This document shows positions 60,024 to 64,000 of a stretch of 64,000 bases of DNA, in pieces; position 1 is the first letter of the stretch; each line of letters starts with the position of its first letter. The stretch is from assembly GCA_900404475.1 (NCBI GenBank), contig OUQQ01000002.1, positions 67,117 to 131,116 on the forward strand, in the 5' to 3' direction. The position numbers were made by a program, and so were the translations under genes. This DNA comes from Spongospora subterranea. Lineage: Eukaryota > Endomyxa > Phytomyxea > Plasmodiophorida > Plasmodiophoridae. The notes beneath the pieces were generated by a model that was not told where the DNA came from, did no database searches, and saw only the letters and a program-made list of their open reading frames with translations.

Positions 60024-61571
60024 ATGAAGGTCCGACGATTTAAAGAGAATTTGGGCAATTCGTGGAACCTTCCGCCGAAAAATACCGGCTCAATCACTGA
60101 GTCGCAATTAACTCCTCAGAAAGCAAAAGCCGAACTGCTTAACAAGGATCGAGAAATTGAGAAATTACGGCGTCTTTTGGAGAACAAGTCGTCACAAAAT
60201 AAGAAATCTATCGGCGATTCCTACAAAAATGATGCCAAACGTTTATCTGACATCTTAGACAGACAAAAGTTATCTTCAAAGAAGGTATATATACGTCTCC
60301 TCCTGTATAAAAAACTACAACTGAACTTCAACTTGCTTGAAGATTGAAGAAAGCGTGGTTAAGCTTCGCCAAGGTTCCTGGGCATCTCAGACTGATCGCT
60401 TTTATGTCCAGGTGCTTAATAGTAACTGGGGTAGTTTCGATCAGTTGACCCATTTTTACAGGAAATCCTGGATGTCTTGCAATCTGCGCTGGTTATTTTG
60501 AATGCTCCATTAATACCTGCCGAAGCGCTTGTTCATCGTCGTCATTCTATGTCGGCACAAGTTCCAGTGCAGGAAGATTTCACCCAAGAATTCAGCTCGA
60601 TGGAGCAAATAATCAGCCTCGAGAAGCAATTATGCCACAGCCGCGCCAGTTTAGAAGCTGCGTCAAAGAGAGAGCTCGAGATTGAAGGTCTCGTTTCGCA
60701 ATTGGGTGAGGCGTGTCGGTTGTCGGAAAAGAGGGCCAACGAGTTCCAGGCCAAATATGAGTCTCTGCAATCATCAATAGACAGGACGCAAGGTCTCAAT
60801 TGGGCTCGTCAGCTTCGAGAAGCTGAGGAATCCCGAACAAACGCCATAAATTCTTTAACCATTGCTGAATGCCATATCAGTGAGCTGAAAATTCAGTTGG
60901 CAACTGCTGAAAAACTTAATAAGCGTGCTGGCGAGATGAATATTGATCTTCAAGTGGCCAATCAGAAAGTGCAACACCTTCTGCATGATATCGCAGAAGA
61001 CCGCAATCGGCGCGAATTACAAGATAATCAAGTTGAACGGATGACTCGTGAAAATGCACGGATCACGACACTGCTATCTCAGCGAGAGGAAAAGATTCGC
61101 GAATTGGTATGCGCTTCACATATTCAAAAAGACGCTGAAAGAGAACAGTTGCTGAACAATATTAACGTGGCCAATACCGCAGTATCGACATTAAAACTGG
61201 AGCTACTTCTGAAGACCGACGCGCTTGATTCAGATTCAGATCAAGATGATGCCGATGACGTACAAGATCACGACCCTTTAACAGCTTCCATGACAGACCT
61301 AAGTTGTTTCCAGGCAATCCCCGCAAACACCTTCGACTCCAGATTGAATTTACCGAAACGGAACATCCCGATCGGTTTAGACCATGGGTCGGATAACTTA
61401 TCCTCGAAACAGGAGGGTGTCGAATGTACACCTGTTTACCAACCTTCACCAAGTATTAATGGTGCTCCTCAGCTGAAAGTAGCTTCGGGTTTTCTTGGAA
61501 ATATGTATATTGGCGCACCAAAGGCAGAAGTTTATCGGTTTTGTACACCTATCTATAAAATGTTTTCCTAA
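60024..61571 (+). CDS. Coiled-coil protein, unknown
   Basis: Three or more exons. The first (from 60024, MKVRRFKENLGNSWNLPPKN) contains a coiled segment (AKAELLNKDREIEKLRRLLE). A middle exon near 60350-60400 carries EESVVKLRQGSWASQTDR, and the last runs from 60462 (EILDVLQSALVILN) to 61571. Long heptads span about residues 170-390 (QIISLEKQLCHSRASLEAAS; QLREAEESRTNAINSLTIAE; ENARITTLLSQREEKIRELV). An acidic stretch follows (DSDSDQDDADDVQDHD). The C-terminus is unstructured with a possible hydrophobic end. It resembles golgin/centrosomal scaffolds in composition only; no specific family is recognised. Confidence 0.6.
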
Positions 61572-61576
61572 TCTGT

Positions 61577-62197
61577 TTAGCCGAGAATATATTTGGACGG
61601 AGTGGCGTGTATTGGATAGTACATTTGCCGAAAATGAAGCAACGGAAGTTTAAGACCTAACGCCTTTTCGTCAATAATATTGTCTTGGGGAGGAGAAAAG
61701 CAACTATCAACATTAGCTAAAAAGATGCTGTGATCATTGACAACAATAGTTTGCAAAACAGTGCAATGTAGGCTCCCCAAACAATTTCTGGAGATACCGT
61801 CAACGATATCAGTATGATCAATTGCACTAGCCGCTTGGAGGTCCAGAAGCGATGCTTGCTGCGGAAACGATAGGAAAAATATATTGAACTGGCCGGCGCT
61901 AGCGACCATTTTCTTCATTCGCCCTGATTCGTAGTTCAAAAATTCAACACCGAAGCAAACGAAAATGGTCAGGGAGATGCCGACCATTTGTATACAGCGA
62001 TATCGAAATAACGGGTGGAGAAAGAGATATCGAAACGAACGTGTTGACAGGTACTGCACGACATCCGCCAGACGGACTCCGAGCAGAAACTAGACAGACT
62101 GAACATGCAAAGTATCAAGTGCAGAAGCGGGGACGGAATTGAAACACTTGCCATGTGATGCGAACGAATGGCGAAGGAACTCCTGGAGTCGCTGCAT
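61577..62197 (-). CDS. Hypothetical protein, three exons, unrecognised
   Basis: A plausible start at 62197 (MQRLQEFLRHSFASHGKCFN) joins at phase 0 to YLSTRSFRYLFLHPLFRYR, and via an intron beginning GTATACAAATG to RMKKMVASAGQFNIFFLSFP. The rest runs to 61577 (SCFSPPQDNIIDEKALGLKL; the end is ATPSKYILG). I recognise no family. The phases agree across both junctions, which supports a real gene of roughly 175 residues. It is convergent with the coiled-coil gene, only 5 nt between stops. Confidence 0.45.
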
Positions 62198-62478
62198 GAA
62201 ACTGTGAGCAGGTCAAGAAGACCCACCGTGTTTCGAGGTACCTATCAAGGGCTGTCTCGGTTTACAGGTCGGTTGCCATCCGGGGACCGCACTGTGTAAC
62301 CTGTAACGGATGGCCGCTGCACTCATGGGGCAGGGGGGCGCGATGGGCTGAATCAGGGCCAGCCAGGGAACCAGACATGTTGCCAGAGATGTCTGCGAAC
62401 ACATGACGCAGCGATAATTGGTCTCGATTATGTTCATCTGGAATAGAGTATATTATGATTACGAAAAATTCCACTGTT
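62198..62478. other. Intergenic, GC-rich
   Basis: About 280 nt. The segment near 62290-62350 is locally GC-rich (ggggcaggggggcgcgatgg). No tRNA- or 5S-like pattern could be made out by eye. Confidence 0.35.
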
Positions 62479-63926
62479 TCATGTAAAAGAATGAAGATCG
62501 GTTGATCCTTTCTGGCGATAGTGAGCACGTTGCTTGATGCGATCCTCAACCGTATCAGAGGATTCCATGAATGCCTTCTTTTTGACGTCCTGAATAAATG
62601 AGGCGCTAGCACTACTATCAAAATTCCGCAAACGCAGTGCCTCTTCTTCTTCTTTCTGCTTGGCGATGTCCGCCTCCAACTGTATTGATCGAATGTCGTT
62701 CTGACTTTGAGCGTCGACCAGCATAGCTTTGAGACGAGCTGCCCTTTCCTCGGCGGTCAACCGACTTCCAGACGAAGACGCAACATCCCGTACCCTTTGG
62801 TGACGTCGTCGGTCTTGGTTTTGACCATTCGACAGAGGCTTGTCTTCGACCTCAGTTGCACCTTGATTAGACAGATTTTCCCTTGACGAGGGAACACGAC
62901 GTCGAGAATCTAGCACATGTTCAGATTCATTTCGAGATTTGCCCTCACGACCATCAGAGGATCGCTCATAATGATCCCTGGGGCGATTGAATTCATTACG
63001 TCTGGGAGATCGGGAGCGACGGTGATGACTGGGGGACCGCGATCGGCGCCGCCTACTTGATTCTTGATCATAACTTCTGTGCGGCTGATATTGATTTGAT
63101 CGATGGGATTCATACCGATGGTCATCCGAGTTACTGTTGCGCCTGCGATCTGAATACTGTCCTCTAGGCGATTGTCGCCGGCCATTATCACGTGAGCGTT
63201 CATCCAATCGAGGTTGAATTAGACCATATTTACTAGAGAACCCGTCAATTGGGGCCACTTGATCCTCATTCTTCTCCGATTCCTTTGATTTTCTCTCTTT
63301 TTTGTCAGCCTTCTCCATCTTCTTCAATTTCTTTAACAGTTTCTTTTGATTAACTTCTTCACGAATCCTCTTCATTTGAATCGGGTTCTTGATAATCGAT
63401 AACCGTTGTTGCTGTTCTTGTTGCAGTATGAGAAGCATGGGGTCTTCCCGAATCCGCGATTCCGCATCCAGATCTCGTCTCTCATATTTTTGAACCCATT
63501 TTTCGGTTCCAGATGCAGCTGTGGGTTGCGATATATTTACAGCAGGAACCGGTGCCTCTTTCATCACCGTAGCTGATGATACCTCCTTTCCAAGGAGAAA
63601 ATCTTCTTTCTCTTTCTGGTGTAACTCAGCTTCAATTTCAGCACTTCTATACATCCAGTCTAATCTCTCAACAGGCTTTTTTCCAATACCATGTTGACGC
63701 TGAAGTGCTCGTAATTCTTCCACCTGAATCAATATTAGAATACGATCTGACGATAATTCGCTATTAAATATACTTGTCGCTCTTCGGCAATCTCTTTCTG
63801 TAATTGAGCCAATTTGGCCTTCTCAGCAACATCCTTCTGTTCAGCAAGCCATACTTTCTCAGTATTGGCGATCGTGGCTGTATGCCAGCTCTTCTTATTC
63901 AAAAACGATAATCCACCCTTTCCCAT
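62479..63926 (-). CDS. CWC25: Pre-mRNA-splicing factor CWC25
   Basis: Spliceosome factor needed for the first transesterification step after Prp2 action. Exons 63926-63774 and 63723-62479 join in phase, giving 465 residues. The start is the family signature MGKGGLSFLNKKSWHTATIA, followed by EKVWLAEQKDVAEKAKL and, across the 50-nt intron, ELRALQRQHGIGKKPVERLD and WMYRSAEIEAELHQKEKEDF. A KER/RS-like C-terminal half (RRRSRSPSHHRRSRSPRRNE) and the helical end SASASFIQDVKKKAFMESSD follow. The first 18 residues place the family beyond doubt. Confidence 0.95.
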
Positions 63927-64000
63927 GGCTATTGGGCGCTAGAGCCGGCTCTAATTCTAATCGTCCGACAGCAGCCTGGGCTCCCCTCGTGATTTGACTT

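Overview
The window is nuclear DNA of a compact, intron-rich microbial eukaryote, most likely a zoosporic (chytrid-like) fungus. Three things point to fungi: a PAS transcription factor with Zn(II)2Cys6 clusters (53.4-54.6 kb), a CAP59/CMT1-type GT69 mannosyltransferase (55.1-56.1 kb) and a CAP10-type GT90 transferase (20.7-22.0 kb). A centrosomal LRR/coiled-coil protein, an augmin (HAUS3) subunit and a mucolipin channel fit an early-diverging lineage that keeps centrioles. This placement is inference; I cannot name the species. Genes sit close together on both strands. Most have several GT-AG introns of about 45-65 nt, and where I joined exons the phases agreed almost everywhere.

Layout. 0-11 kb is mostly minus strand: partial enoyl-CoA hydratase, UTP18, a membrane-anchored aspartic protease, a TM9SF protein, an EF-hand protein, then a plus-strand RNase P/MRP p38-like protein and a minus-strand SUN-domain protein. 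11-16 kb holds a DEAD-box-like gene that has lost its ATPase motifs, convergent with the LRR/coiled-coil gene. 16-22 kb holds a REVEILLE-like SHAQKYF MYB factor, a BMT2 rRNA methyltransferase, a UCH37 deubiquitinase and the GT90 gene. 23-26 kb holds two convergent paralogues with a shared, unrecognised Cys-rich C-terminal module, with MED22 between them. 27-32.3 kb is the largest subunit of RNA polymerase III in about 22 exons. 32.5-35.9 kb is a large conserved protein of unknown function, damaged by an assembly duplication and probably by a 1-nt frameshift. 36.3-46.1 kb holds GCN2, a small unknown gene, Notchless (NLE1/RSA4), a KH-domain protein and a FYVE-like protein. 46.3-52 kb holds HAUS3 and a mucolipin-type TRP channel. 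53-59.2 kb holds the Zn2Cys6-PAS factor, the GT69 gene and a VPS10/sortilin receptor. 59.2-64 kb holds small or coiled-coil genes and the splicing factor CWC25.

Functional themes (not operons) are ribosome biogenesis (UTP18, NLE1, BMT2), transcription and RNA processing (RPC1, MED22, p38-like, CWC25, KH protein), endomembrane and lysosome (TM9SF, VPS10, mucolipin, FYVE-like, aspartic protease), surface glycans (GT90, GT69) and microtubule/nuclear-envelope organisation (LRR coiled coil, HAUS3, SUN).

The two single-N positions (33962 and 49017) are each flanked by near-identical direct copies (298 and 171 nt). They look like unmerged overlapping contig ends rather than biology. The strongest biological leads are the ATPase-dead DEAD-box-like protein and the paralogous Cys-module pair.
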